Shown here one piece after another: positions 24,756-34,311 of a DNA stretch of 64,000 bases. The translations under genes and the position numbers were made by a program. Position 1 is the stretch's first letter, and each line of letters begins with the position of its first letter. The stretch comes from Konateibacter massiliensis (GTDB lineage Bacteria; Bacillota; Clostridia; Lachnospirales; Lachnospiraceae). Under the pieces are notes generated by a model, which was not told where the DNA came from, made no database searches, and worked only from the letters and a program-made list of their open reading frames with translations. The stretch spans positions 2,236,332 through 2,300,331 of the forward strand of contig NZ_LT860099.1 in NCBI RefSeq assembly GCF_900184995.1. Reading direction: 5' to 3'.

Positions 24756-26204
24756 TTAATATTTATCTACTACTTTCGTTACCTTTAATTGTTTACCGCA
24801 AACCAAGGTATGTTTCATTGCTTCCAGTACCAATGGACCTTTTCCATTTAGTATTTCTATATAAGTAAGGGTATCCTGTATTGTTATGATTCCGATATCC
24901 TCTACCCCGATACCCTCCAGATTGGATATAACTCCGACAAAATTGGTTGCTCTAAGCTTCTTTTTCTTTCCTCCATTGAAACGTAATTTCATGATGTCCT
25001 TATTTAGCTGATCACCTTTCAATTTTTTAATCTGAGGAGCCTTATTCATTTTCTCATCGAAAAAAGGTTTCTGAATGGATACTTCCTCTCTGGTAGGTTT
25101 TTCTATTTCCTGAATTTCAAATCCAATCTGCTCTTCGATATCATGCAAGTATCTGGTTTGTGTCGGAACTACAAAGGTGATGGCTTTCCCTTTTTGCCCT
25201 GCACGCCCTGTTCTTCCGGTACGATGGATATAGTTTTTCTCATCCAGAGGAATGTCATAGTTGATGACCAGAGAAATATTATCTATATCGATACCTCTGG
25301 CTGCTATGTCAGTGGCTATTAAATAGCGATATTCTCCCCTTTTAAAACGCATCATTGCAGATAACCGATCGTTCTGTTCCATGCCTCCATGAATTTTATT
25401 ACAAGGATAGCCCATATCATTCAGGCGGTCACATACCATATCCACTTGATCTTTGGTACTGCAAAAGATGATACAGCTATCCGGTTTTTCCATTATACAA
25501 ACATCGGTAAGTGATTCAAACTTATCTTCTTCATCGGTCATATAGAGAAAATGTTCAATATCAGCCGTCACAATACTATCCTCGCTGACATCTATATGGA
25601 TAGGGTCTCTCATATAATTTGATGACATTCTTTTTACTTCGTCAGACATGGTGGCAGAAAACAACATCGTCATCCGTTCTTTCGGCAGTTCTTTCACAAT
25701 TTCTTCTACCTGTGCAACAAATCCCATATCTAACATTCTGTCCGCTTCATCAATTACTAAGTAGTTAATCTTATTTAAGGCTACTGTACCCCTTTTTATA
25801 TGGTCTAAGATCCGCCCAGGTGTGCCGACAACCACATGTGCTTTTTGCTTTAATTCTGATTTCTCGATGGAGAATTGATGCCTTCCATAGACTGCTACTG
25901 CATTTACCCGTTTAAATCTACCTATATTGATGAAGTCCTCTTTTACTTGGACAGCAAGTTCTCTTGTAGGCGTTAAAATGAGGGCTTGAGGTTTATTCTC
26001 AAGCCATTCAACTAATTCACATATCGGAATTGTGTATGCGGCAGTTTTGCCGCTGCCCGTCCGTGCTCTGACAATTAAATCATTTTTTTCTAAAGCGGAT
26101 GGTATCACTTTAGCCTGAACTTCCGTCGGTATGTCGTACTCCAGACCATCAAGTGCCTTTACGATATCCTCACTGATTTTATAATTATGAAAATTTATAT
26201 TCAT
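24756..26204 (-). CDS. dbpA: DEAD-box RNA helicase, DbpA/YxiN type
   Basis: The protein has 482 residues. All helicase motifs are present: [12 protein letters not shown] (I), PTRELAVQ (Ia), [12 protein letters not shown] (II), FSATMS (III), and [10 protein letters not shown] (VI). The last 75 residues form the DbpA RNA-binding domain ([20 protein letters not shown] and [20 protein letters not shown]). In B. subtilis and E. coli this domain binds hairpin 92 of 23S rRNA, so a role in large-subunit assembly is likely. ATG at 26204 is chosen for its family-like N-terminus and GAGAGG site. Confidence 0.9.
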   Translation of the reverse strand: MNINFHNYKISEDIVKALDGLEYDIPTEVQAKVIPSALEKNDLIVRARTGSGKTAAYTIPICELVEWLENKPQALILTPTRELAVQVKEDFINIGRFKRVNAVAVYGRHQFSIEKSELKQKAHVVVGTPGRILDHIKRGTVALNKINYLVIDEADRMLDMGFVAQVEEIVKELPKERMTMLFSATMSDEVKRMSSNYMRDPIHIDVSEDSIVTADIEHFLYMTDEEDKFESLTDVCIMEKPDSCIIFCSTKDQVDMVCDRLNDMGYPCNKIHGGMEQNDRLSAMMRFKRGEYRYLIATDIAARGIDIDNISLVINYDIPLDEKNYIHRTGRTGRAGQKGKAITFVVPTQTRYLHDIEEQIGFEIQEIEKPTREEVSIQKPFFDEKMNKAPQIKKLKGDQLNKDIMKLRFNGGKKKKLRATNFVGVISNLEGIGVEDIGIITIQDTLTYIEILNGKGPLVLEAMKHTLVCGKQLKVTKVVDKY

Positions 26205-26338
26205 ATCTAAGCCTCTCATTTCATTCAAAAACTGCATTTTTGCAAAAGGATTACTCCACTTTTGCTAAGTTATATACTAACCCATTTTACATGAGTATAC
26301 CCTCCAATGCAATAAAAAGGAGTTTCCTATGATATAAA

Positions 26339-26394
26339 AACCACAAACGTCAACAACTGTAACATTTGTGGTTTATTCCATGATGTTTTATAGG
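26339..26394 (-). repeat. terminator-like repeat, copy B
   Basis: AAACCACAAA and TTTGTGGTTT form the stem, and TTTTTATATC follows on the minus strand, so this is a rho-independent terminator for the 26388 gene. It is about 84% identical to copy A and overlaps the last codons of the gene by 7 nt. Confidence 0.7.
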
Positions 26395-29300
26395 TAGAAA
26401 AGAAAAGAGTCGAGCCTTTCTTTTAACGTTACTTCATTGGAGCCTTCGAATTGCAACGTAATTTTTTTAGTCGTTCTTTCTTTATTGGTTAATTCAATGA
26501 TAGTCTGTGTATTCTCATACATGGAAGCAACTTCAATATATGCTTTGTATTGATTTTCAATCAATGTTTTACCGATACGATACCTTCCGTTTGCTCCTGC
26601 GTATTTTGGAAGAGCTGCATTTCCAAGCTTGGACAGCTCATCGTAATCTTTTGCAAATGAAGAATGTTCTCCCATCCTATCTGAGATTTTTTCCATCCAC
26701 TCTCTGTATTTTATAATTCTTTTTTTCTCTGCCTTGGCAATATAGCGATTATCCCATAGCGCATACATATATTCAGAAAACGGCATGTATAAAACCGAAA
26801 TCTTTTTATCGATTTTTTCAAATAGCCCCTGATTGAGGTAAGGGTGATAAAGTATACTCGGCTCTCCCACAAGCATGACAGTTTTTTCTCTTACCTTTCT
26901 ATCCATCGTTTTCATTAGGTTTTGAAGAAATTCTACGGATAGCTTTGGTGCCTCCAAAATATCATTCAGAATTCTAGCCCTGTCTTTTTTATCGGCGAAA
27001 AGCACGATATCACCTGCTAATAATGACAAGAAGAATTCATCAGCCAAATCGGATGACTCCGGCAAGGTTTCCAGCGTAGGCGCTACGATATTTATGTGCT
27101 TCTCCTCCTTATCCATCAGCATGTCGTGGATGACTCTGGCATACATGCCATCTGCTTCTGAACCCTCGGTTTGCGGAATTAAAAATTGGGCATTTTCCGC
27201 TGTTTGCGCCTGTGACAAAACATCTCCGGCTAAAGCGGCAAAGGATAGGTATTCTTTTGTGATGGTTTTACTCTTTCCTAACGCTAATGTAGTTTCGTCA
27301 GTCTTTGGTAAAACCTTTGCCTGATATCCCATTTTGCATAGCCTGTCTGCAAGGATTTCACTGTAAGGCTCCAGATATGGAATATATAGCACCTGATCCA
27401 AAGAGGCTGTTTTTTGAATGAATACCTTTTGCTTCGGAATATCTGTAAAATAGGAGTTACCGTCTGCCGCTATCGTCTTTCTGCTCTCTAAACTGTTTAA
27501 GAATGCCTCCATTCGTGTTATAACCCCTACCTTTGAAAAATGTTCATCCACCTCAATGCTCAGATAAGGCTTATCTCCCATTTCTGTTCGAAACAGATGT
27601 GCCAGCATAGTATCCGGTCCGCATCCGTGGTTTGTCAGATAAACTGCGTACAGATTCGGATGATTACGAATGAGTTTTGCCCCTGAAATAATATGTTGTC
27701 CAAAAGGCCAATACAAATTTTCATATTCCGTTGAGATATCCATACTATGTGCCGGCAAATGGGAAAGCGTAATTACTTTATACCCTCTTTTTAGCAATTC
27801 ATTCGGAATATCCATATTCAGAACCGGATCTTCAATTCCGTATGTTCTGGTCACCAATACGAGCACCTTTTCATCAGGCTTTAAGTCTGAAAGAAGCTCC
27901 TCTCCAAGCTTTTCCACCTGTGTGCTATGCTTTCGTACTGCCATAGCTCCTTCTACCAGCGCTTTCCCGCATAATAGCTTGTTTTTCCCAAGCGATACTC
28001 CTACCTCAATCATGGCAGAAGCCATAGCTTTTTGCCCAAAATCCAATGAAAAAGTCGGATTTAGTAGCTTAATTCCTTTTTCACCAAGTTTCATACTATC
28101 AAACACAAGTTTGGGCGCAGTCTGCATATAAACACAGCCATAATTATGATACACATGGGAATTTTCATGTCTCATTGTCAAAATACTCGGAAGGAAAATA
28201 TAATCCACCTTTTTTTCTGCCAGCTCCGCCATATGACCATATATTAATTTTACCGGATAGCAGGTTTCTGCCTGTGCATATTTTTGTGATAAGGCAATGG
28301 TTTCTTCATTCGTCTCAGATGATAAAAGCACATTAAATCCAAGCGCTTCAAAATAGGACCGAATCATAGGGAAAAATTTATGAACAACCAAAACATAAGG
28401 CACTCCGATTGTCTCTTTCTTCGGCTGTATTTCCCGATTATAGTCTTGAAAAAATAACCTTTTAGACTGCTCATAAAACCGGATATTACTGTTACTATGG
28501 TTTGCTGCAAGGCTGGCTACTTTACTTTCTGCTTTCTCTAATCCAAATCCAAGAAACTGGGTTTGCTTCTCTTTTATTTCCTCTTGCGCCAACAAGGCAA
28601 CGCCATAAGCCCCACTTATACCAAAATACGGTGAAACTGTAATTCTGTCTCCATAGACTGCCTGAAAAGCCGCTACCACGGCTGCATTATAGCAGACACC
28701 GCCTTGCAGAACAATGTTGTCACCAACCGGTTTGTTGCCAACTACTTTAAATAAATAATTGTGTATGACGGAGTGGCACAAGCCTGCTAAAATATCTGCT
28801 GTCTCCACTCCTTTTGACAAGCAGCTGGAAATATTACTCTCAATAAAGACCGTACAACGCTCTCCCAAATCCACCGGATGTTTTGCCGTTAATGCCATTT
28901 CTCCATATGCATTTAATGGAACGTTTAATCTTCCGGCTTGTTCTTCTATAAAAGACCCTGTTCCTGCCGCACAAATTTTATTCATTTGAAAATCGACTAC
29001 TTCTTTGTTTTTTACAGAGATGTATTTTGAATCCTGTCCTCCGATTTCAAAAACAGTATCTACATTTTTATTTGCAAAAACTGCTGCTTTTGCCTGAGCT
29101 GTTATCTCATCCTTTATAGAGTCGGCACCTACCATCTGACCAATCAGATACCGTCCTGAACCGGTTACGCCAACCGCCGCAATATCAACTAGGTCACCGA
29201 ACTTCTCTTGAATATTTGCGAGTCCTTGCGTTACAACTGCCTTTGGATCGCCTTTGGTTCGCAAGTATTGAAAATCAATGATTTCCCCCTCTGCGTTTGT

Positions 29301-30278
29301 CAAAACCAGATTTGTACTGGTAGAGCCGATATCAATTCCAAGACTACATCTTACTTTATCCTTCACTTCCTTACAGACAGGCTCCTGCAAAAATGTCCCC
29401 TCCAAAAGCGAGAGCTGTGACAAACGCGATATGCTGTCTTCAAATATATTCTTTTTGCTTTGCTTTTGTAAAATAAGCTCCAATTGACTCGCGGACATAG
29501 CATAGCTTTTTTCAAATGCAATTGCTGCAGCTCCGATTGCCTGAATATAAATCGTGTCATCTGACACAATCAACTCTTCTTCTGAAAGTTCAAAAATTTC
29601 CTTTACGGCACGAATAACGCCCTTATTTCTTGTAATTCCGCCGCATAAGGCTAGCGGTTTTTCAATCGGTAGATTTTTTACGATTGTACCTTTGAAGTTT
29701 TTAATTGTCGCATAGCAAAGCCCCAGCAAAATATCCGGCGTTGTTGCGCCCTCCTGCTGCCTATGTATAATATCCGTTTTTGCAAAAACAGAACATCTTC
29801 CGGAAAGACGCGGAATGGATTGTGCCTCCTCTATTATTTTCGAATAATCCTCCATCTGTAAACCAAGCCGATACATCTGGTCTTCAAAAAATGAACCGGT
29901 ACCTCCTGCACAGGCTTCATTGACAGCAAAGGCTGGAGGTGCTTCACTTGATAATCCGGTTAAATACCTGGCATTTTGTGAGCCAATTTCAATTGCTGAT
30001 TTTATATTTAAGTCCAAAAACTGACAGCCCTTATCAATCGCGGGAATATCGCTTATCTTCACACAGCTTTCCGGCAAATCTGCCAATTCAAGCCCTGTAA
30101 ATGCTCCAAACACAATTTCTTCTGCTATTTCTTGTTTTATCTCTTTGAGTATGTCTTCCAACGTAACAATGGGATTACCAAAATGATTAATACATTTTTT
30201 GTATTTTATTTCTTTATCTTCTGAGAGAAGCACGACTTTTACCGATGCATTCCCTGAATCAATTCCAATACTTAACAT
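26388..30278 (-). CDS. tandem 2-hydroxyacyl-CoA dehydratase activase-like ATPase with DUF2229 region
   Basis: The protein has 1296 residues. Domain 1 (about 1-260) and domain 2 (about 310-570) are both BadF/HgdC-type ATPases. Their Fe-S cysteines are in EACAGGTGSF (Cys123) and SGRCSVF (Cys162), and again in KICAAGTGSF and GERCTVF. The phosphate loops are SIGIDSGNASVKV and SLGIDIGSTSTNL. Residues about 620-1100 match the DUF2229/HgdB-like part: ETCYPVKLIYGH, NYGCVYM and NHGCGPDTML keep the cysteines that could bind a cluster. Family members use ATP to inject low-potential electrons into a partner enzyme; the true substrate is unknown. It is probably co-transcribed with the cupin/ABC genes 52 nt upstream. 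Confidence 0.85.
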   Translation of the reverse strand: MLSIGIDSGNASVKVVLLSEDKEIKYKKCINHFGNPIVTLEDILKEIKQEIAEEIVFGAFTGLELADLPESCVKISDIPAIDKGCQFLDLNIKSAIEIGSQNARYLTGLSSEAPPAFAVNEACAGGTGSFFEDQMYRLGLQMEDYSKIIEEAQSIPRLSGRCSVFAKTDIIHRQQEGATTPDILLGLCYATIKNFKGTIVKNLPIEKPLALCGGITRNKGVIRAVKEIFELSEEELIVSDDTIYIQAIGAAAIAFEKSYAMSASQLELILQKQSKKNIFEDSISRLSQLSLLEGTFLQEPVCKEVKDKVRCSLGIDIGSTSTNLVLTNAEGEIIDFQYLRTKGDPKAVVTQGLANIQEKFGDLVDIAAVGVTGSGRYLIGQMVGADSIKDEITAQAKAAVFANKNVDTVFEIGGQDSKYISVKNKEVVDFQMNKICAAGTGSFIEEQAGRLNVPLNAYGEMALTAKHPVDLGERCTVFIESNISSCLSKGVETADILAGLCHSVIHNYLFKVVGNKPVGDNIVLQGGVCYNAAVVAAFQAVYGDRITVSPYFGISGAYGVALLAQEEIKEKQTQFLGFGLEKAESKVASLAANHSNSNIRFYEQSKRLFFQDYNREIQPKKETIGVPYVLVVHKFFPMIRSYFEALGFNVLLSSETNEETIALSQKYAQAETCYPVKLIYGHMAELAEKKVDYIFLPSILTMRHENSHVYHNYGCVYMQTAPKLVFDSMKLGEKGIKLLNPTFSLDFGQKAMASAMIEVGVSLGKNKLLCGKALVEGAMAVRKHSTQVEKLGEELLSDLKPDEKVLVLVTRTYGIEDPVLNMDIPNELLKRGYKVITLSHLPAHSMDISTEYENLYWPFGQHIISGAKLIRNHPNLYAVYLTNHGCGPDTMLAHLFRTEMGDKPYLSIEVDEHFSKVGVITRMEAFLNSLESRKTIAADGNSYFTDIPKQKVFIQKTASLDQVLYIPYLEPYSEILADRLCKMGYQAKVLPKTDETTLALGKSKTITKEYLSFAALAGDVLSQAQTAENAQFLIPQTEGSEADGMYARVIHDMLMDKEEKHINIVAPTLETLPESSDLADEFFLSLLAGDIVLFADKKDRARILNDILEAPKLSVEFLQNLMKTMDRKVREKTVMLVGEPSILYHPYLNQGLFEKIDKKISVLYMPFSEYMYALWDNRYIAKAEKKRIIKYREWMEKISDRMGEHSSFAKDYDELSKLGNAALPKYAGANGRYRIGKTLIENQYKAYIEVASMYENTQTIIELTNKERTTKKITLQFEGSNEVTLKERLDSFLFYL

Positions 30279-30329
30279 CTATATCTCCTTTCACTGCATT
30301 TTTGTAACTGCTTAACACCTTTACAGTTA

Positions 30330-30668
30330 CTATCTTTTTACAACAGTCAACAGCATCTTGAATCTGGTGATGGCTTTTACCCCATGAGGAATACCGGCAG
30401 GCATAACAATGCCTTCTCCTGTCTTTGCAATATATTTCTTTCCGTCAATTGTTATTTCAGCCTCTCCCTCGAGAATAACAGCCATTGCATCTCCAGAAGC
30501 TGCATGCGTACTAATTTTTTCTTCCGCGTCAAACGCAAAGACCGTAATACCTGTTCCTTTTTCCTGCGCTAGTGTTAAGCTTACAATTTTTCCGGTTTCA
30601 TATTCCACCAAATTGATTAGTTCAAATGGTGCTGCATGTTCTACATTTTTAATCAACACTTCTGACAT
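30330..30668 (-). CDS. cupin-domain protein
   Basis: The protein has 112 residues and a single cupin barrel. Motif 1 is ISTHAASGDAMAVILEGEAE and motif 2 is GIVMPAGIPHGVKA; the metal-binding histidines are partly kept (one His in each). It is a divergent relative of the next cupin upstream, so the two are probably an old duplication. ATG at 30668 is used because AAAGGAGA is spaced 6 nt upstream. It may bind a small ligand or metal for the neighbouring transporter or the activase-like protein. Confidence 0.82.
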   Translation of the reverse strand: MSEVLIKNVEHAAPFELINLVEYETGKIVSLTLAQEKGTGITVFAFDAEEKISTHAASGDAMAVILEGEAEITIDGKKYIAKTGEGIVMPAGIPHGVKAITRFKMLLTVVKR

Positions 30669-30680
30669 AAGCATTCTCCT

Positions 30681-31013
30681 TTATTCACTTACTGTGATTT
30701 GCAATAGTTTGAAGGCACCCTTACCTCCGACTTCATGACTGGTATTTGCAGGAACCATGAGTGTATCACCTGTTTTCAAATAATATTTTTGCTCTCCCTG
30801 TGTGATATACGTTTCTCCCTCAATGACCAAATACATCGTATCCCCATAATATTCCTCTTCGCTGATTGTTTCTCCGTCAGCAAATGTGAATAATGAAATT
30901 TGAAGCTGGTCACTGTTGGAAATGTTCATACTGACAATTTGATTTTTCTTACTTGTTATTAAAGATGCGAGGTTCTTAACCTCTTCTGTGGGTAAATTTC
31001 TAAGATATCCCAT
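30681..31013 (-). CDS. cupin-domain protein
   Basis: The protein has 110 residues. Its motifs are DGETISEEEYYGDTMYLVIE and GDTLMVPANTSHEVGG. Motif 1 has glutamates and no His-x-His, so metal binding, if any, is unusual. It overlaps the ABC ATPase gene by 14 nt, which points to coupled translation. It is paired with a second cupin 12 nt downstream. Confidence 0.82.
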   Translation of the reverse strand: MGYLRNLPTEEVKNLASLITSKKNQIVSMNISNSDQLQISLFTFADGETISEEEYYGDTMYLVIEGETYITQGEQKYYLKTGDTLMVPANTSHEVGGKGAFKLLQITVSE

Positions 31014-31710
31014 CTTTTTCCCCTCCTTTCATAATCAGTGATAAGATTTCTTTTCTGATAGGATGCAAGTCATCATTCATAGGATTCCTTCCTTCTTCCC
31101 CCGGCAAAACAAATTCCTTAACAATCGTGCTTGGTCTATCGGACAAGACTATAATTCTCGTTGCCAATGTCAAAGCTTCTTCAATTTCATGAGTAATAAA
31201 CAAGACACTTTGTTTGTTCGATTTCCATAGCTTTAAAAGCATATGCATCAACTCATTTCTCAGGCAATAGTCCAATCCTTGAAAAGGCTCATCCATCAAA
31301 AGCAGTTCTCCTTCGTAATAAAAAGCTCTGGCAATCCCGCAGCGTTTTTGCATGCCACCGGATAATTGTCTTGGATAATAGTTTTCGAAGCCTTTTAATC
31401 CGACTTCCTCAATCAATTCCTGTATTCTGCCCTTCTCTTCCGCTTCCTTTACGAGTGAAATATTCTTCCACACACTTCTCCACGGAAGAAGCCTGTTATC
31501 CTGAAACACACAGGCAATTTTATTTTTTGCCCCGGATATGGTTCCTGAATCTGCCTGATCTAAGCCTGAAATAATATTGAGCAAGGTCGATTTACCGCAT
31601 CCCGACGGCCCAATCAACACAACAATTTCTTTTTCTTTCACATTAAAATTAATATCATTTAAAACCGATAGTTCTTCAAATCTCTTTGATATGTGATTAA
31701 CTGACAGCAT
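31000..31710 (-). CDS. ABC transporter ATP-binding protein, NitT/TauT type
   Basis: The protein has 236 residues with Walker A GPSGCGKSTLLNIISGL, Q-loop VFQDNRLLPW, signature YPRQLSGGMQKRCGIARAF, Walker B ELLLMDEPFQGLD and H-loop FITHEIEEALTLA. The Q-loop and signature are those of SsuB/TauB-like ATPases that import sulfonates, nitrate-like ions or pyrimidines. It overlaps both neighbours by 14 nt. Confidence 0.92.
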   Translation of the reverse strand: MLSVNHISKRFEELSVLNDINFNVKEKEIVVLIGPSGCGKSTLLNIISGLDQADSGTISGAKNKIACVFQDNRLLPWRSVWKNISLVKEAEEKGRIQELIEEVGLKGFENYYPRQLSGGMQKRCGIARAFYYEGELLLMDEPFQGLDYCLRNELMHMLLKLWKSNKQSVLFITHEIEEALTLATRIIVLSDRPSTIVKEFVLPGEEGRNPMNDDLHPIRKEILSLIMKGGEKDGIS

Positions 31711-32461
31711 TCTTCTTATCCTTTCCTAACATAAATGCAAAAATAAAAATATCGGAAATATAGAATAATAGGACAATAATAATGGACCAGGCAATAATAT
31801 TTTCCGGCTCAATATTCAGCCTTGCCAGCTTAATCATTCCGCCTATTCCGTCGCTGGTCGTTAATACCTCGCCCATAACCGCTATTTTCCATCCGCTTCC
31901 CAGCGCCACCCGAAAAGAGGTTTCAAAATACGGAAAAATCGAAGGCAATATTACATGCCTTAATTTATTTATTTTTGAAAAATGATATAGCTTAGCCATT
32001 TGCATAAGCCTTTTATCTATTTGCTCAATACCCTGACAAACATTGATTGCAATAATTGGCAGGCTTGATATGACAACAATAAAAACGACTGGCTTTCCGT
32101 TAAATCCAAACCACACCAATGCAAGAACGACCCAGGATACCGGAGGAACCGTCTGTAAAATACCTATGATAGGCATCAAAATTCCTTTTATTCGCGGAAC
32201 ATACCCCATCATAATTCCAAGAATTAATCCCAATATGACACCAATGGTAAGACCGATAACCAGTCTCACCATTGTGATTTTAATTGTGTTGTACAGTGTC
32301 CCTGTCACACATATTTCTGTTAATTCCTTTACAACACTTTCTATGGTCGGCACAACTAATGGCGGGAAGAAACATGTGAGTATCTTCCACGCTGAAAATA
32401 CGATCGCAATTGCGATTGCCTTATCGAAAAGTTTATTGGATTTGAATCTATTTTGCTTCAT
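31697..32461 (-). CDS. ABC transporter permease, NitT/TauT (SsuC) type
   Basis: The protein has about 254 residues and six membrane helices. The EAA-like loop is YHFSKINKLRHVILPSIFPYFETSFRVALGSGWK, typical of SsuC/TauC permeases. The start at 32461 is chosen because it gives a 14-nt overlap with the binding-protein gene, the same overlap length as at the two other junctions of this operon. Confidence 0.9.
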   Translation of the reverse strand: MKQNRFKSNKLFDKAIAIAIVFSAWKILTCFFPPLVVPTIESVVKELTEICVTGTLYNTIKITMVRLVIGLTIGVILGLILGIMMGYVPRIKGILMPIIGILQTVPPVSWVVLALVWFGFNGKPVVFIVVISSLPIIAINVCQGIEQIDKRLMQMAKLYHFSKINKLRHVILPSIFPYFETSFRVALGSGWKIAVMGEVLTTSDGIGGMIKLARLNIEPENIIAWSIIIVLLFYISDIFIFAFMLGKDKKNAVS

Positions 32462-33509
32462 AATACATCGCTTCGTCCGGTATTTTTCCACCGATCATTT
32501 CCGGGTTAAAACCATTTAACAGATTATAAAACATACCCAGTTCTTCGCTAGAATCTACTGCTGATTGATAGGATAATCCCATTGTCGGCATGGCTTTTTC
32601 AATCAATGCCGCCTTTACTCCGAGATACTTTTCAGCAAGCGCACCTGCTTCGCCCGGATTTTCATTTACCCATTCTGTCGCCTCTTCATATGCTTTTTGG
32701 AACTCGGCTGTCAATTCTGGATTTTGGTCGATAAAAGTCTGTGTCGTTCCAAATCCTGCATTTGGTATTTTTGTATCTGTATTGTTTACACGCTGCCATT
32801 CTTCCTCAAAGCTATAAGCAATTCTAACATTCTCATTTTCCATCAATACTTTTGTCACTTGAGGATTAAGCAGAGTCGCATACTCTGCTTCCCCGGATGC
32901 AAGCATAGTCGCAACCTCTGAAGTAGAAGCATATATAATCGTTACATCCTCACCTACCGTCAAGCCCGCCTCTGATAAAAAGTACTGGGTCAGCGCATCC
33001 GGCGGTGAAGATTGCAGTGGAACATATACTGTTTTCCCTTTTAAATCACTCCAGTCATTAAATTCAGGATCTGATGTCATAAAATATGTGATACCCCACG
33101 TATTTACATTCATTAGCCTTACATCGATTCCCTTGTTATATAATTTTGCAACTACTGTCAAAGGAAAAGCAAAAAAATCATGGTCTCCATCCTGTACCAT
33201 GGCAATTAAGGTTTCCGGTTCATCCCAAATATCAAGCTCAATCGTAACAGAATCCCCTAATGTGTTGGCATCCATCATACGAAGAACAGGCAATGCCGGA
33301 GCTGTTGAAGGCACTCCTACCGTCAATGTGATTTGTTCGTCGGTTTGATCTGTTTTCTCAGTTTCTGCCGTCTCAGTTGTTTCCACCGTTTCGGTTGTTT
33401 CTACGCTGCTCACTGCCTCCCCTGATACATTTTCGGTCTTACCGGTCCCGCAGCCCACTAAAGCACCGCACATAATTGTTGCCAGAAAAAACAATACTAA
33501 TTTCTTCAT
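32448..33509 (-). CDS. substrate-binding lipoprotein, NitT/TauT type
   Basis: The protein has 353 residues. A lipoprotein signal (MKKLVLFFLATIMCGALVGCG) is followed by a Thr/Glu-rich linker and an NMT1/SsuA-like domain (TLTVGVPSTAPALPVLRMMD, LKGKTVYVPLQSSPPDAL). The ligand is unknown; no family-specific binding signature is readable. It is the first gene of the operon and faces the Crp/Fnr gene across a 111-nt intergenic region. Confidence 0.9.
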   Translation of the reverse strand: MKKLVLFFLATIMCGALVGCGTGKTENVSGEAVSSVETTETVETTETAETEKTDQTDEQITLTVGVPSTAPALPVLRMMDANTLGDSVTIELDIWDEPETLIAMVQDGDHDFFAFPLTVVAKLYNKGIDVRLMNVNTWGITYFMTSDPEFNDWSDLKGKTVYVPLQSSPPDALTQYFLSEAGLTVGEDVTIIYASTSEVATMLASGEAEYATLLNPQVTKVLMENENVRIAYSFEEEWQRVNNTDTKIPNAGFGTTQTFIDQNPELTAEFQKAYEEATEWVNENPGEAGALAEKYLGVKAALIEKAMPTMGLSYQSAVDSSEELGMFYNLLNGFNPEMIGGKIPDEAMYYEAK

Positions 33510-33593
33510 TGCATAATCTCCTCTTTTTATATATAATTTATATTAGTCAAAACTAACTCAAGTTATTTATACCATACCTCATTTGTAAATTCA

Positions 33594-33607
33594 GTTGCTA
33601 TAGCAAC
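33594..33607. promoter_or_regulatory. perfect palindrome, likely Crp/Fnr-type operator
   Basis: GTTGCTATAGCAAC is a perfect 14-bp palindrome, 13 nt before the start codon of the Crp/Fnr gene and in the shared intergenic region with the ABC operon. The size and symmetry fit a Crp/Fnr dimer site, probably for autoregulation and for control of the divergent operon. Confidence 0.6.
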
Positions 33608-33620
33608 GAAAGGAGAAATA

Positions 33621-34277
33621 ATGAAAGAATATACAGCACTTTTTAATAAAATGCCCCTTTTTGACAATATTCCGACGGATAAATATGTGAATGTATTTTC
33701 CTGCCTTCATGCCAAAATTCAATTGTACACAAAAGGGGAAATCATTTGCAGGATGAATGATCCCATGAAAAGAGCCGGTATTCTGTTATCCGGGAAAATC
33801 GATACTTATTTGCTAAGTAAGGCAGGAGCCATACACAGCGTACAGCAGTTTAGTGAGGGACAAATATTCGGTGAAGCACTTACTTGTTTACCGGAAGAAA
33901 TCAGCCCGGTCCAAATTGTATCCATCGAGGATAGTGAAATACTTTTTCTTGAGTTTTCAAGACTTTATTCCAAGGAGGCAAAAGCCTGCCCCTATGCCTC
34001 ACAGGTTGCTTTGAATTTGCTTCATGAGATTGCTCAAAAAAATGTTTTTTTAAATAGAAAAGTAGAAATCTTGGCACAAAAAAAGATCAGAGATAAAATC
34101 AATATTTATCTCCAATCCGTTTCAAAAAATCAATCTTCTATTGTAATCCCGCTTAATCGTCAGGAAATGTCTGAGTTTTTAGGCGTAGACCGCAGCGCGC
34201 TGTCACGAGAGCTTTCGCTGATGAGAGAGGAAGGATTAATTGATTTTAATAAGAATGAATTTGTAATTAAAAGTTGA
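33621..34277 (+). CDS. Crp/Fnr family transcriptional regulator
   Basis: The protein has 218 residues. The N-terminal cyclic-nucleotide-binding-like barrel contains KGEIICRMNDPMKRAGILLS and EGQIFGEAL. The C-terminal winged helix contains PLNRQEMSEFLGVDRSALSRELSLMREEGLI. No Fnr-type cysteine cluster is obvious in the N-terminus; Cys41 and Cys66 are spread out. It is transcribed away from the ABC/cupin/activase operon and likely regulates it. Ribosome site: GAAAGGAG. Confidence 0.9.
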   Translation: MKEYTALFNKMPLFDNIPTDKYVNVFSCLHAKIQLYTKGEIICRMNDPMKRAGILLSGKIDTYLLSKAGAIHSVQQFSEGQIFGEALTCLPEEISPVQIVSIEDSEILFLEFSRLYSKEAKACPYASQVALNLLHEIAQKNVFLNRKVEILAQKKIRDKINIYLQSVSKNQSSIVIPLNRQEMSEFLGVDRSALSRELSLMREEGLIDFNKNEFVIKS

Positions 34278-34311
34278 ATGATACAAGCGAAGCGTCTGAG
34301 TGGCACCCCCT

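Noticed and set aside
24307-26394. The two hairpin repeats as ends of a transposable element carrying the helicase gene
   Set aside because: They are in direct orientation, act as terminators and no transposase or target duplication is visible; DbpA-type helicases are core genes.
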